Shown piece by piece: positions 50,926 to 59,189 of a DNA stretch of 64,000 bases (position 1 is its first letter; each line of letters begins with the position of its first letter). Under the pieces are notes generated by a model that was not told where the DNA came from, searched no databases, and saw nothing but the letters and a program-made list of their open reading frames with translations. Position numbers and translations under genes: made by a program. Source of the stretch: a bacterium (lineage in GTDB: Bacteria; Myxococcota_A; Bradymonadia; Bradymonadales; Bradymonadaceae); contig JAUIBR010000017.1 of the NCBI GenBank assembly GCA_030427705.1, positions 62,001-126,000 of the forward strand, in the 5' to 3' direction.

Positions 50926-51638
50926 GTGAACCATCACTTGGTGGGTTGGCATTTGCTGACCTCTGGAACATCGATTTTCACTGTGCGTTTCTGTTCGAGG
51001 TGCCCGTCGGTCCTGCCGAGGCGCTGCTCCCCGAAGATTTGGAAGCTGTCGAAGCTGCACCTGGATTAGCACTGATGAGTCTAATCCATGCGCACTACAC
51101 ACCCGAGAACCGAGGCGGACCTGAGCCGTTTGATGAGATTGTCTGTTCAATCTTGGTTCACCCCGACCTGTCTCTGGACATGCCTACTCCAAGACTAACC
51201 TTGGGCGTGTTGGATGTTTGGTCGAATAGCCAGGCTTTTGTGGAGTACAAAACGGGCGCGTTGGGCATGCCTGTACACTACCATCCATCGCTTAGAAGTG
51301 AGATTGCCGAAGACCGGCTCTCGACCAAAGTGTGGGACCACGATGGACCCATTTTCGAAATGGGCTTGGGCAAAATTGAACCCAATTTCCACGAAGAGTC
51401 GTTCTATGGGCAGTACTTCGCTCAGCCCGAACAGGATTTGAATCAAGGACCGTGGCGTTGGAGCGGAAGACTCACCGAACACCAAAGACCTCGAGAAGCA
51501 TCATCGACGCTACACAGCCATCCGTTCTTCCCCGAATCCGTCCTTCGGGGCTCATTGCGATGCAATATGCAGCAATTGTCCGAACCCGGGGCGACCGTGA
51601 ACATGCGGACGTACGCCTATCAAGTCGCCGACATATGA
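50922..51638 (+). CDS. Possible acetoacetate-decarboxylase-like protein
   Basis: 238 residues from ATG 50922 (ATGA overlap); a much longer open frame upstream is inside the preceding gene. Beta-rich pattern FLFEVPVGPAEALLPEDLEAV...LMSLIHAHYT...SILVHPDL...VWSNSQAFVEYKTGALGMPVHYHP resembles acetoacetate-decarboxylase-like (ADC) proteins, but I could not see the catalytic lysine of true ADC. It may decarboxylate a beta-keto acid or bind an intermediate. Last gene of the operon; 18 bp from the convergent desaturase. Confidence 0.65.
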   Translation: MSEPSLGGLAFADLWNIDFHCAFLFEVPVGPAEALLPEDLEAVEAAPGLALMSLIHAHYTPENRGGPEPFDEIVCSILVHPDLSLDMPTPRLTLGVLDVWSNSQAFVEYKTGALGMPVHYHPSLRSEIAEDRLSTKVWDHDGPIFEMGLGKIEPNFHEESFYGQYFAQPEQDLNQGPWRWSGRLTEHQRPREASSTLHSHPFFPESVLRGSLRCNMQQLSEPGATVNMRTYAYQVADI

Positions 51639-51656
51639 TTCGTACCTGACCGGAAT

Positions 51657-52631
51657 CTAGACACTTGACCCGGTGTCGTTACGGTTTTTGAACAACAACG
51701 TCTCGGCCGGCATGCTGCGCGCGGCAAGAATCCATTTCAACCAATGGGCTTCGTTCATCGGCTCATAATCGATCTCGCGCAGGCGATAGCCTGGGATATG
51801 CGGGTAGATGTGGTGGAGTTCGTGTGCGTCGAAGTGCAGCAAGATTGCGGTTGAGAACCAATCCGGGAATCTTAGGGAACGCGTGTAGACTTCTTGGTCG
51901 CGCGGCTTGAACGCTTTGACGTCATCACCATGGCTGTTTTCCAGCGGGATATGCGAGTGCTGGCTAATCATGATGGGGTCGAGCATGACCAGGGAAAGCA
52001 CGGTGCCCAGACCGATGGCCAACAAGACCTCCAGTGGGCCGACGAACCACAAAATCAGTCCGTAAAGGACCAGCAGAATCACGGCGTTGGCGAGCAAGCG
52101 TGCTTTGCCGCTGCCCCGAAGGACGACCTTTGAAAGGCGACCGGGGTTCCAGAAGTTCGAGACGCGATACAGAACCGAAAACGCCGGCACCCAGAACTTC
52201 CAACAGAAGTTCATCAACAGCCGCTCGCCCGTTCCGAGTTCACGCGGGACGAGCGCGGCCGTCGTCGGGTCGAGGTCCTGCCAGCCCGTCCATTTGTGGT
52301 GGGCGTTGTGGATCGTTGCCCACGCCCGAAACGGGATAAAACAGAAGAATCCAGACAGATGGCCAACCCAAGTGTTCAGGAAGCGACTTTTGAAGAGCAC
52401 GCCGTGTCCGCACTCGTGCAAAAGCACAAACCACTGGAGCAGGCCGAAGGCGAGTATGACGTGGCCAGACAGCCACGTGACGCCATGTATCCAGACAGCC
52501 AGGTCGGGCAGGAACACCCGCACCTGCGTGAGGCCGGTGCCGATGCCAGTGAGACTCAAGCAGAGCAGCGTATAGAGCGCGCCTGTGGAGTTTCGGGCCT
52601 TCAGGTGCGTGAGCTCGGCTGGTGTCGCCAT
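51657..52631 (-). CDS. Membrane fatty-acid desaturase
   Basis: 324 residues from ATG 52631; the open frame continues upstream over the preceding gene but is not coding there. Three histidine boxes: HECGH (72-76), HNAHH (108-112) and HELHH (270-274), with four to six hydrophobic helices. Family enzymes bind a di-iron centre and desaturate or hydroxylate lipid acyl chains in the membrane. Last gene of the lipid operon, 14 bp after the 1404-residue gene. Confidence 0.9.
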   Translation of the reverse strand: MATPAELTHLKARNSTGALYTLLCLSLTGIGTGLTQVRVFLPDLAVWIHGVTWLSGHVILAFGLLQWFVLLHECGHGVLFKSRFLNTWVGHLSGFFCFIPFRAWATIHNAHHKWTGWQDLDPTTAALVPRELGTGERLLMNFCWKFWVPAFSVLYRVSNFWNPGRLSKVVLRGSGKARLLANAVILLVLYGLILWFVGPLEVLLAIGLGTVLSLVMLDPIMISQHSHIPLENSHGDDVKAFKPRDQEVYTRSLRFPDWFSTAILLHFDAHELHHIYPHIPGYRLREIDYEPMNEAHWLKWILAARSMPAETLLFKNRNDTGSSV

Positions 52632-52645
52632 GTGGTTCTCTGCGC

Positions 52646-55600
52646 TCAATTTGCGCCTCCGAATCCCATAACTGAGTCGATGGCGACGGCGGTCTTCGTG
52701 ACGCGTTCCAGGAACGGTTGCGGATGGAACCGATTGATCATCGCGTACATCGGAAGCCTCGTGACCATAAAGTCCGCGAGTCCTGCGCCAAATCCAAGGT
52801 TCCAGGCATCCTGGTCGATGGTCTGACCGGTTGCTTCTTCCAGGGTTTGTCGGTGTATGTCGACCCAGTTTGAGACTGTTTCTTCGCTGACAGATGGGTC
52901 GAGAGCGAAACAAAGGAACTCCGCCAGGTCGCGCTGTGGGAGGCCAACTCGGGCTAGTTCCCAGTCGTATGCGACAAGCCGTCCATCGTTGCGTAGCGCG
53001 ACATTGCGAGGGTTGAAGTCGTTATGGATGAGCGTCGTTGGTTGATCCGATTCAACCTTGGACCAACGTGCGACTTCCTGACGTAAGAACGCGTGTCGGT
53101 GGCGACCCGACTCTCCGAGCGCATCCCCAAACACTCCCTCTAGGGCGACGTCGGCGAGTGCACTCCAGAGGTCGAATTGAGCTTCGCACTCGCGTGGTGG
53201 TGGAAGCCACGGTTCAGTTGGTGGCTTGCCAAACCAATTCGCGTGAATGTTGGCGATTCCGCTCAACGCGGACCCAATTTGCTCGTCACTCCAAACGGTG
53301 TGGGCGCTGTTCAACATTGGCAGACCGGTGAGGTCTTCGATCACCAATGCTCCAGTTTCAATGCCGTGAACAGCCGGTCTATGCCGAACGATTGCGTCGT
53401 CTTCTAGTGCGTAGATTGCAGCTTCGCGTAGGTGACTCCCGTTAGCTTCGTTTCGGTCCCGATTGGCTTTCCAAGCATCGCCGAGCGCTTCGCTGCACAG
53501 GTAGGCAACCTCTTGTCCAACGTCCAAGGTTTGTTCGTCGGGAACTTGAGACTTAGCGACAACAGTTCGGCCTTGCAGTTCGCGGCGAGTCAGGCCCGCG
53601 GCCTTTCCGTAACGCCATGATGCAAGCTCGCCGATGATGCCATGCTCACCTGCGATTCTGTCCTGTTTGAGTTCCGAGAGCTCATTTTGGCCAGTTTCGC
53701 CGGGTCCCATACCTTCCCGCCGAGCGGCAGGCAGGTAGCCAAAGTGGACCAGGTTGTCGAAGGTCTTTTGCAGGAGCCGCGCATCCATCGCGGACGGACT
53801 TTGCCCGTTCAATGTAGCTTTCGATTTCTGGCTGCACATCGGATTGCGCCGCGTCTCTTCGTACAACTGCGGGAGCCTCAGCTCGCCGTCAGCCGGTCGT
53901 GTGAAGAATGGCAGCAGCGGTCGAAGTGCTGCGGTCGGTTCCGCAGCATGCGCCTCTAAACGCTGACACCATGTGTCATAGTCAACGAGTTCAACATCGT
54001 ATCCGCGCAACGCCATCCACAATACGGCACCTCTCCAGAGCCGCTTCTTAGGGGGCTCTGCGTGCAATGTCGTGACACCGGGTTCGGTGCGAACGTGGTC
54101 GGTGACGATGCGTGCGACGTCGTCTACCGGACAGACCTCTAACGACCAATCTAAATCGGGAGCGGCACCCATTTCGATGCAGCCTTTGAACAGCGCGGAG
54201 AGGAAGTCTCCCGGACTGTGGTAGCCGGTCTTCGAGTGCGAGAAGATCAGTCCCGGGCGAACGATTGTCGCAGGCAGACCGCGGGTTGCGGCCTGTCTGA
54301 CGAGGCTCTCGGCGACGGCTTTGGTGCGCACGTAGTTGAGATGAATTCCGTCGATATGGGTCATCGGGTCTGTATCTTCGTCGAACGTGTCGGTCGCGCC
54401 GTGCGACCAACAAACAGCCGAGGTCGATACATACACAAATGGCGTGGCGTTCTTGCACGCAAGCCGCAGCAATTCTTGGGTTCCGCGAACATTCGCATCC
54501 GAAAGCGCGTGATAGGGGTAGACCCAATTGACCATCGCCGCGATGTGGTAAATCGCGTCCACCTCCAAGTCTGCGTACGACTCCGGCTGTGAAAGCTCGC
54601 CAGGTACCGCCTCAATCCGGGTGGCCCAATCGGGGTTCCAATCGGGGTGATGGCTCAGGGTTTCCAAGAGCCTGTCTTGTGCATTATCACCGCGGACGAG
54701 CGCCAAGATGTTTATGTCGGATGTTGCCAGGAGGCGCGTTACGACGTGGCTGCCAAGGAAGCCGGTGGCGCCTGTCACCAGGGCTCGTTCTTGGTTTTTG
54801 GTTCTTGGTTCTTGGTTCGGAATGGGTTCTTGGTTTTTGGTTCTTGGTTCTTGGTTTTTGTTTGGTGGGCAATGGATGTCTTGGGGTAGTTTTGCGTCTT
54901 CTAGCCAAGGTTGGGACGAATGCGTTTCTTTTGGGGAGGCCAAATCGCTCAGGCTTTGCGTGAGCATTTCGGCGAGTGTGATGGCTGGGAAGCGGTCGTG
55001 GACGTCGACCAAGAGCTCCAGAGTGCGCAGGGAATCCAAGCCAAGTTCTGTCAGGGTTTTGGATTCGTCGATTGTCTCGGGTTCGACACCCAACAGGTTA
55101 GCGACGCGGTCCTTTAGATAGCCTTCGATCGACGCATCAGATTCCTGGCCGTGCGTAATCGCGACGAGGGTGTCGAGCTTGCCGCTCGCCCACATTTTGG
55201 CGACACGCAAGCGTTGGCGTTTACCGCTGGTGGTCCGCGGAATCGTGCCTGGCTTGACCAACGCCATCACGCCGACGGGCACACCGTGAGCCAGAGTTAC
55301 AGCCTTCCGGACCGCGTTTGCCGCTTCGCGCAGCTGTTCTTCGGTAGGGCCTGCTGCAAAGACCTTCTTGTCGATCTCAGCGACAATTCCAGCGGCTTCC
55401 TCTTGGCCGGGAATCGCGAACGCGACGATGCCCCCCGGACGAATATAGGGGTGCGCTTTTTGACCGGTCAGCTCCATATCTTGCGGGTGAACGTTCAGCC
55501 CACGGCTGATGATGACCTCCTTGATGCGGCCGCTGATGTAGATTTCGCCATCGACGATGAAACCAAGGTCACCCGTTCGCAGGTAGTGTTTGTCGCTACC

Positions 55601-56860
55601 TTTGATTTGGGCCTGGAAGACCTCTTTTGTCTTCTCGGGTTGGCGCCAATAGCCACGTGTGATGCATGGGCCGTTGAGCCAGATTTCGCCCTCTTCGCCG
55701 TCGGCTAACTCCTCGAAGGTCTCAGGGTCTACAATCCGCAAGTCCATCGTTGGTGCGGTAACTCCGCACGAAACGACCGTGCGCTCACCACCGGCCCCGA
55801 CGCGCTGTTGGTACTTGGTCAGTTGCTTATGCCGACCTTCGCTGACGCCCAAGGTAGCCTCAGCGATGCCGAAGAGTGCGTGCATCGATTCCCGTTTAAG
55901 TCCTCGACACGCAAGCCGGTCTGCAAAGTTCTCGATAGTCTCCGGAGAGACTGGCTCGGAGCCGTTGTAAGCGAACTGCCAGCAACTCAAATCCCAGTCC
56001 GGAATCGGGCCATCACCAAGACGGCGCAGCACCAGGTCATACGCGAAGTTCGGACCGCCAGAGACTGTTGCACGGTACTTGGAGATTGCGTCCAACCAAC
56101 ACAGCGGCTTTCGCAGGAAGGTCATCGGCGACATCAGGTACACGGGACTGCCGCGATAGAGCGGCTGGAGCACACCTTCGATTAGGCCCATATCATGCGA
56201 CATTGGCAGCCAAGACACCGAAATCGTCTCTGGGCTTGCGCCCTCGGCCCAATAGATATCGGCGAGGTTTTGCATGAGGTTGTCATGGCCAACCATGACG
56301 CCGCGCGGACGCGACGTTGAACCCGACGTATACTGCAGAAGCGCCAATTCACCGGCGTCCTCAAATGCCACAGGCGCTGTCTTTTCGACACCATCCAGGT
56401 CTTCAACGGATAGCCAAGCGAGGCTTGAGCCCTGGAAGAACGCCTGCCCCATCTGGATGAGCTGTTCGCTGGTCACCATCAGATTCGAGCCAACGTCATC
56501 CATGATGGCCATGACGCGTCCAAGCTCAGTCGGCTCCGCGCTGCGCGGAGGCATGACGGGCACTGGAACAACCCCAGCAACCTGACACCCCATAAACGCC
56601 AACACAAAGTCTAGACCCGAACCAAAGAGCAGAATTGCTCGGTCGCCAGGACTGACGTGGTTCAGCACCAACGTCGCGACACGCTGCGCGTCATCGAAGA
56701 GCTGACCGTAAGTGACCCGGCGCTCGATCGTCCCATCGTCTGACAGATAGTTGTAGACGATTTCGTCGGGCTGCGTTTCGGCGCGCAGCTCCAGCAGGTC
56801 GACAAGACGGCGAGCATTCAAGGCCTCGGGTGAAGGTCCAAATGGTCGTGACTCAGGCAT
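52646..56860 (-). CDS. FAAL - ACP - thioester reductase - kinase fusion (ElbD-like)
   Basis: 1404 residues. 15-575: fatty acyl-AMP ligase (YTSGSTSRPRGVMVGH, WLPMSHDMGLIEG, YLRTGDLGF). 576-645: carrier domain, Ser610 in LGLDSLRTLE. 667-691: linker of NQEPRTK repeats encoded by a dispersed simple repeat. 692-1045: thioester reductase of SDR type (VTGATGFLGSHVV; Tyr843-x3-Lys847). 1060-1400: APH/choline-kinase-like domain with HNDFNPRN (1279-1286) and DWE (1299-1301). It would activate a fatty acid, load it, reduce it to an aldehyde or alcohol and phosphorylate something. From memory, the first three domains recall ElbD of M. xanthus ether-lipid synthesis; the kinase is distinctive. Confidence 0.92.
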   Translation of the reverse strand: MPESRPFGPSPEALNARRLVDLLELRAETQPDEIVYNYLSDDGTIERRVTYGQLFDDAQRVATLVLNHVSPGDRAILLFGSGLDFVLAFMGCQVAGVVPVPVMPPRSAEPTELGRVMAIMDDVGSNLMVTSEQLIQMGQAFFQGSSLAWLSVEDLDGVEKTAPVAFEDAGELALLQYTSGSTSRPRGVMVGHDNLMQNLADIYWAEGASPETISVSWLPMSHDMGLIEGVLQPLYRGSPVYLMSPMTFLRKPLCWLDAISKYRATVSGGPNFAYDLVLRRLGDGPIPDWDLSCWQFAYNGSEPVSPETIENFADRLACRGLKRESMHALFGIAEATLGVSEGRHKQLTKYQQRVGAGGERTVVSCGVTAPTMDLRIVDPETFEELADGEEGEIWLNGPCITRGYWRQPEKTKEVFQAQIKGSDKHYLRTGDLGFIVDGEIYISGRIKEVIISRGLNVHPQDMELTGQKAHPYIRPGGIVAFAIPGQEEAAGIVAEIDKKVFAAGPTEEQLREAANAVRKAVTLAHGVPVGVMALVKPGTIPRTTSGKRQRLRVAKMWASGKLDTLVAITHGQESDASIEGYLKDRVANLLGVEPETIDESKTLTELGLDSLRTLELLVDVHDRFPAITLAEMLTQSLSDLASPKETHSSQPWLEDAKLPQDIHCPPNKNQEPRTKNQEPIPNQEPRTKNQERALVTGATGFLGSHVVTRLLATSDINILALVRGDNAQDRLLETLSHHPDWNPDWATRIEAVPGELSQPESYADLEVDAIYHIAAMVNWVYPYHALSDANVRGTQELLRLACKNATPFVYVSTSAVCWSHGATDTFDEDTDPMTHIDGIHLNYVRTKAVAESLVRQAATRGLPATIVRPGLIFSHSKTGYHSPGDFLSALFKGCIEMGAAPDLDWSLEVCPVDDVARIVTDHVRTEPGVTTLHAEPPKKRLWRGAVLWMALRGYDVELVDYDTWCQRLEAHAAEPTAALRPLLPFFTRPADGELRLPQLYEETRRNPMCSQKSKATLNGQSPSAMDARLLQKTFDNLVHFGYLPAARREGMGPGETGQNELSELKQDRIAGEHGIIGELASWRYGKAAGLTRRELQGRTVVAKSQVPDEQTLDVGQEVAYLCSEALGDAWKANRDRNEANGSHLREAAIYALEDDAIVRHRPAVHGIETGALVIEDLTGLPMLNSAHTVWSDEQIGSALSGIANIHANWFGKPPTEPWLPPPRECEAQFDLWSALADVALEGVFGDALGESGRHRHAFLRQEVARWSKVESDQPTTLIHNDFNPRNVALRNDGRLVAYDWELARVGLPQRDLAEFLCFALDPSVSEETVSNWVDIHRQTLEEATGQTIDQDAWNLGFGAGLADFMVTRLPMYAMINRFHPQPFLERVTKTAVAIDSVMGFGGAN
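54788..54862. repeat. GGTTCTTGG simple repeat inside a coding gene
   Basis: The same GGTTCTTGGTTTTTG units found in two intergenic gaps here lie in frame inside the FAAL fusion gene, encoding residues 667-691 (NQEP/TKNQEP repeats), between the ACP and reductase domains. No frame disturbance. Confidence 0.95.
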
Positions 56861-57584
56861 TTAGCAGCTCCTTTTTCCAAGCTACAAAGTGGTCGCGGAC
56901 GGCTTCTTTATTGGCGTCCACGTCGTCTTCGGTCCAATCGTCGGTCGCGATTGGCTCCCCGACATGTACATGAATTTCACCCGAGTTGACCTGCACGCCT
57001 GTGCCAGACGCGGTCTCCTCGGGAATCAAAATAATCATCGGAACAATGGGCATCTTCAGGTTGGTCGCGATGTGGAAAACACCGCGGTTAAACGGCCCGA
57101 AATCACCACCGGTGACTCGGGTCCCTTCTGGACTTCCGAATACCGACTCGCCCGTACGACGAAGCAGCGCTTCGGCTTGTTTGAAGCGCTCGACGCGGCG
57201 GTCGTGCTCTTCCTGCGGTGCCGTGTAGAGCGTCCCTGTCAGCATCGTGACCAGACCCAACGGGCCGTACCAACGGAAGCGCTCCTTCATGAACGTTCGC
57301 GCGTTAGGAGGTCGAACCGCCATGAGCACCGGCATGTCCAAAGCCGACGAGTGGTTCGACATGTAAAAACATGGGCCTTTTGGCCAGTCGCCGCGATGCA
57401 CCTGCAGGTCGATACCCAAGACCTTCAGAATCGTCTCGCCGGCCCATCCACCGATGACTTCCTGGCAGATTCGCCGACCTTCTTTGGGGCGCACAACCCG
57501 CACAACAGCCATCGCCATCGAAGCCGCACCCAAGATCGAAAGTCCGCTAACAGCCACATAGGCCGAGCGTAGGGCACTGGCCAT
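56853..57584 (-). CDS. PlsC-family lysophospholipid acyltransferase
   Basis: 243 residues. NHSSALD gives the H-x4-D catalytic motif (His78, Asp83); GSPEGTR is the acceptor phosphate-binding motif; VPMIILIPEE follows. One N-terminal membrane helix. It transfers an acyl chain to a lysophosphatidate-like acceptor at the inner membrane. Overlaps the FAAL fusion gene start by eight bases and meets the methyltransferase stop by one. Confidence 0.93.
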   Translation of the reverse strand: MASALRSAYVAVSGLSILGAASMAMAVVRVVRPKEGRRICQEVIGGWAGETILKVLGIDLQVHRGDWPKGPCFYMSNHSSALDMPVLMAVRPPNARTFMKERFRWYGPLGLVTMLTGTLYTAPQEEHDRRVERFKQAEALLRRTGESVFGSPEGTRVTGGDFGPFNRGVFHIATNLKMPIVPMIILIPEETASGTGVQVNSGEIHVHVGEPIATDDWTEDDVDANKEAVRDHFVAWKKELLNA

Positions 57585-58564
57585 CAGTTGGTCTCCCGTG
57601 CTCGGCAGACGATCGTCTGCATCGACAGGTTGAGTCTTTTCTCGAAGAGCATCACCGGCGCGGTCAAAATCTGGCCCAGAAGATACGTCTTGATGGACTT
57701 ACTCAGGTCCAAACCCTTGCCTTTGTGACGCTTAAACGCCAGGCCCGCGTACATGTAGAAGTAGCCCGGATATGCGCCATACGGCAGGTAATCGACGACC
57801 TCAAGTCCAGCCAAATCCATCATGCGAATGAACTGTTCCTTATCCAGGGCAACGGTATGTTGAGGCGCTTGCCATCCCGGCCATCGGTCGCGGTACAGCG
57901 TGTGCGAGACACTGTCCAGACGCGGAACCTCGATGACCATCTGACCACCAGGTTTGAGCAATCTGCGCGCGACCTGCAACGTATTCAACGGATCGTAGTC
58001 GTGTTCTAAAAAGTGCCACATTGTGACAAGGTCAAAACTTCCGGGCTCAAGATCGACTTCGGCGAGGGTGCCGCATTTGAAGTCGATGGATTGCTCCGGA
58101 TGGAGCTCAGCGATGACCTGAGACAAGTCCTTGAAATCGACGCCTGTACATGGGCATCCGTAGTGTTTCTGGATATGCGCTAGGAACCCACCGGCGCCGC
58201 AGCCAACGTCTAAGACATGGGTGTTTTCGTTCAGCGGAAACGCGTCGCTGACAATCGCGTCCTTGTCGCGGTCGAGCTTCGTCATCAACCACTCAAAGAA
58301 CGGCGCAAGCACACCCCATGACTGGTTCTTTCGGTGCGCGACGTACTCATCGTCGTAGTAGTCCTTGATGTGGTCGATGGTCAGTCGTGGGTGCTGATAG
58401 ACCAACCCGCAGTCCCTGCACGACACGAACGTGAAGTCGCCCGGTTTGCCGGTCAGGTCTTCCTGAGCGGTCTCGAAGTGCTCACGATTTGTACTGCCGC
58501 AGAAGTAGCAGGGAACCGGCTCGAAGTACTCCGGTGGCGGAGGGGCGGTAAGATCAACTGGCAT
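57584..58564 (-). CDS. Class I SAM methyltransferase with zinc-ribbon start
   Basis: 326 residues. Four cysteines (19, 22, 49, 52: CYFCGS and CRDCG) form an N-terminal zinc knuckle, then Methyltransf_23 core VLDVGCGAGGFLAHI, LVTMWHFLEHDYDP and LLKPGGQMVIEVP. A C-terminal part (LAFKRHKGKGLD...LLGQILTAPVMLFEKRL) is hydrophobic and could touch the membrane. Likely methylates a lipid or sugar headgroup. Overlaps the UbiA-like gene by 11 bp. Confidence 0.9.
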   Translation of the reverse strand: MPVDLTAPPPPEYFEPVPCYFCGSTNREHFETAQEDLTGKPGDFTFVSCRDCGLVYQHPRLTIDHIKDYYDDEYVAHRKNQSWGVLAPFFEWLMTKLDRDKDAIVSDAFPLNENTHVLDVGCGAGGFLAHIQKHYGCPCTGVDFKDLSQVIAELHPEQSIDFKCGTLAEVDLEPGSFDLVTMWHFLEHDYDPLNTLQVARRLLKPGGQMVIEVPRLDSVSHTLYRDRWPGWQAPQHTVALDKEQFIRMMDLAGLEVVDYLPYGAYPGYFYMYAGLAFKRHKGKGLDLSKSIKTYLLGQILTAPVMLFEKRLNLSMQTIVCRARETN

Positions 58565-59189
58565 GGAAGTGCTCCACGATTTTGAAACTGCAAAGAAGTC
58601 CGAAGGTGACGGCTAGCAACCCGGCCCGCGTCGCGGCACTGGAGTGTAGACGTTGAGCGGCCTCGTCAATGGACACGCCCAACAACACAACGCCAGCGGC
58701 CGCCAGACTCATCGGTTGCCACGAGGCGCCCAGCGCGAGGACGATCAGGGGATACTTGAACAAGACGACAAAGTCGCTTCCCGGGCGCCCGGTTCCGTAA
58801 GTTCGGTAGAAGACCATCAAACCAGCGATCGTTGCTAGAAACACCACGACCGAACCACCGCCTGCAAAAACCAACGGTGCCGTTAACAACAGTATGAATG
58901 TCACCAAGAGTGCAAACGGCCGAGCTGACGTCACCTGAGTCAGAACGCGCTCGGGGTGGCTCTGTGCGTCTCGCTCGCGGTCTTCAAGATCATCCCACAG
59001 CCGAAACGCAAGCACAGCCAACCACGCCGCAGGTAGTCGCAATGCGATTTGCAGCGGCCCTGGCCAATCTGAACCAACCAAACTGGCAACCACCAGCGTC
59101 ATCGCAACGGGTACAAAAAGGGGGCTTCCAAAGCGCTGCTGCCGCCACGCGAACAACGTCTGCGCCATATCACGCGTGGATGTGGACAT
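58554..59189 (-). CDS. Short UbiA-like membrane protein
   Basis: About 211 residues from ATG 59189 (an ATG at 59198 is also possible). Six or seven hydrophobic helices and an Asp-rich motif LWDDLEDRERDAQSHPERVL, as in the first prenyl-diphosphate site of UbiA prenyltransferases. The second Asp motif (YxxKDxxD) is absent and the protein is shorter than the usual 280-300 residues, so activity is doubtful or the fold is reduced. UbiA relatives include the ether-lipid DGGGP synthase, fitting the CarS-like neighbour. Confidence 0.7.
   Translation of the reverse strand: MSTSTRDMAQTLFAWRQQRFGSPLFVPVAMTLVVASLVGSDWPGPLQIALRLPAAWLAVLAFRLWDDLEDRERDAQSHPERVLTQVTSARPFALLVTFILLLTAPLVFAGGGSVVVFLATIAGLMVFYRTYGTGRPGSDFVVLFKYPLIVLALGASWQPMSLAAAGVVLLGVSIDEAAQRLHSSAATRAGLLAVTFGLLCSFKIVEHFHAS

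Noticed and set aside
52646-53680. Aminoglycoside resistance gene
   Set aside because: The APH-like domain is the C-terminal part of a lipid-type fusion protein, not a standalone resistance enzyme.
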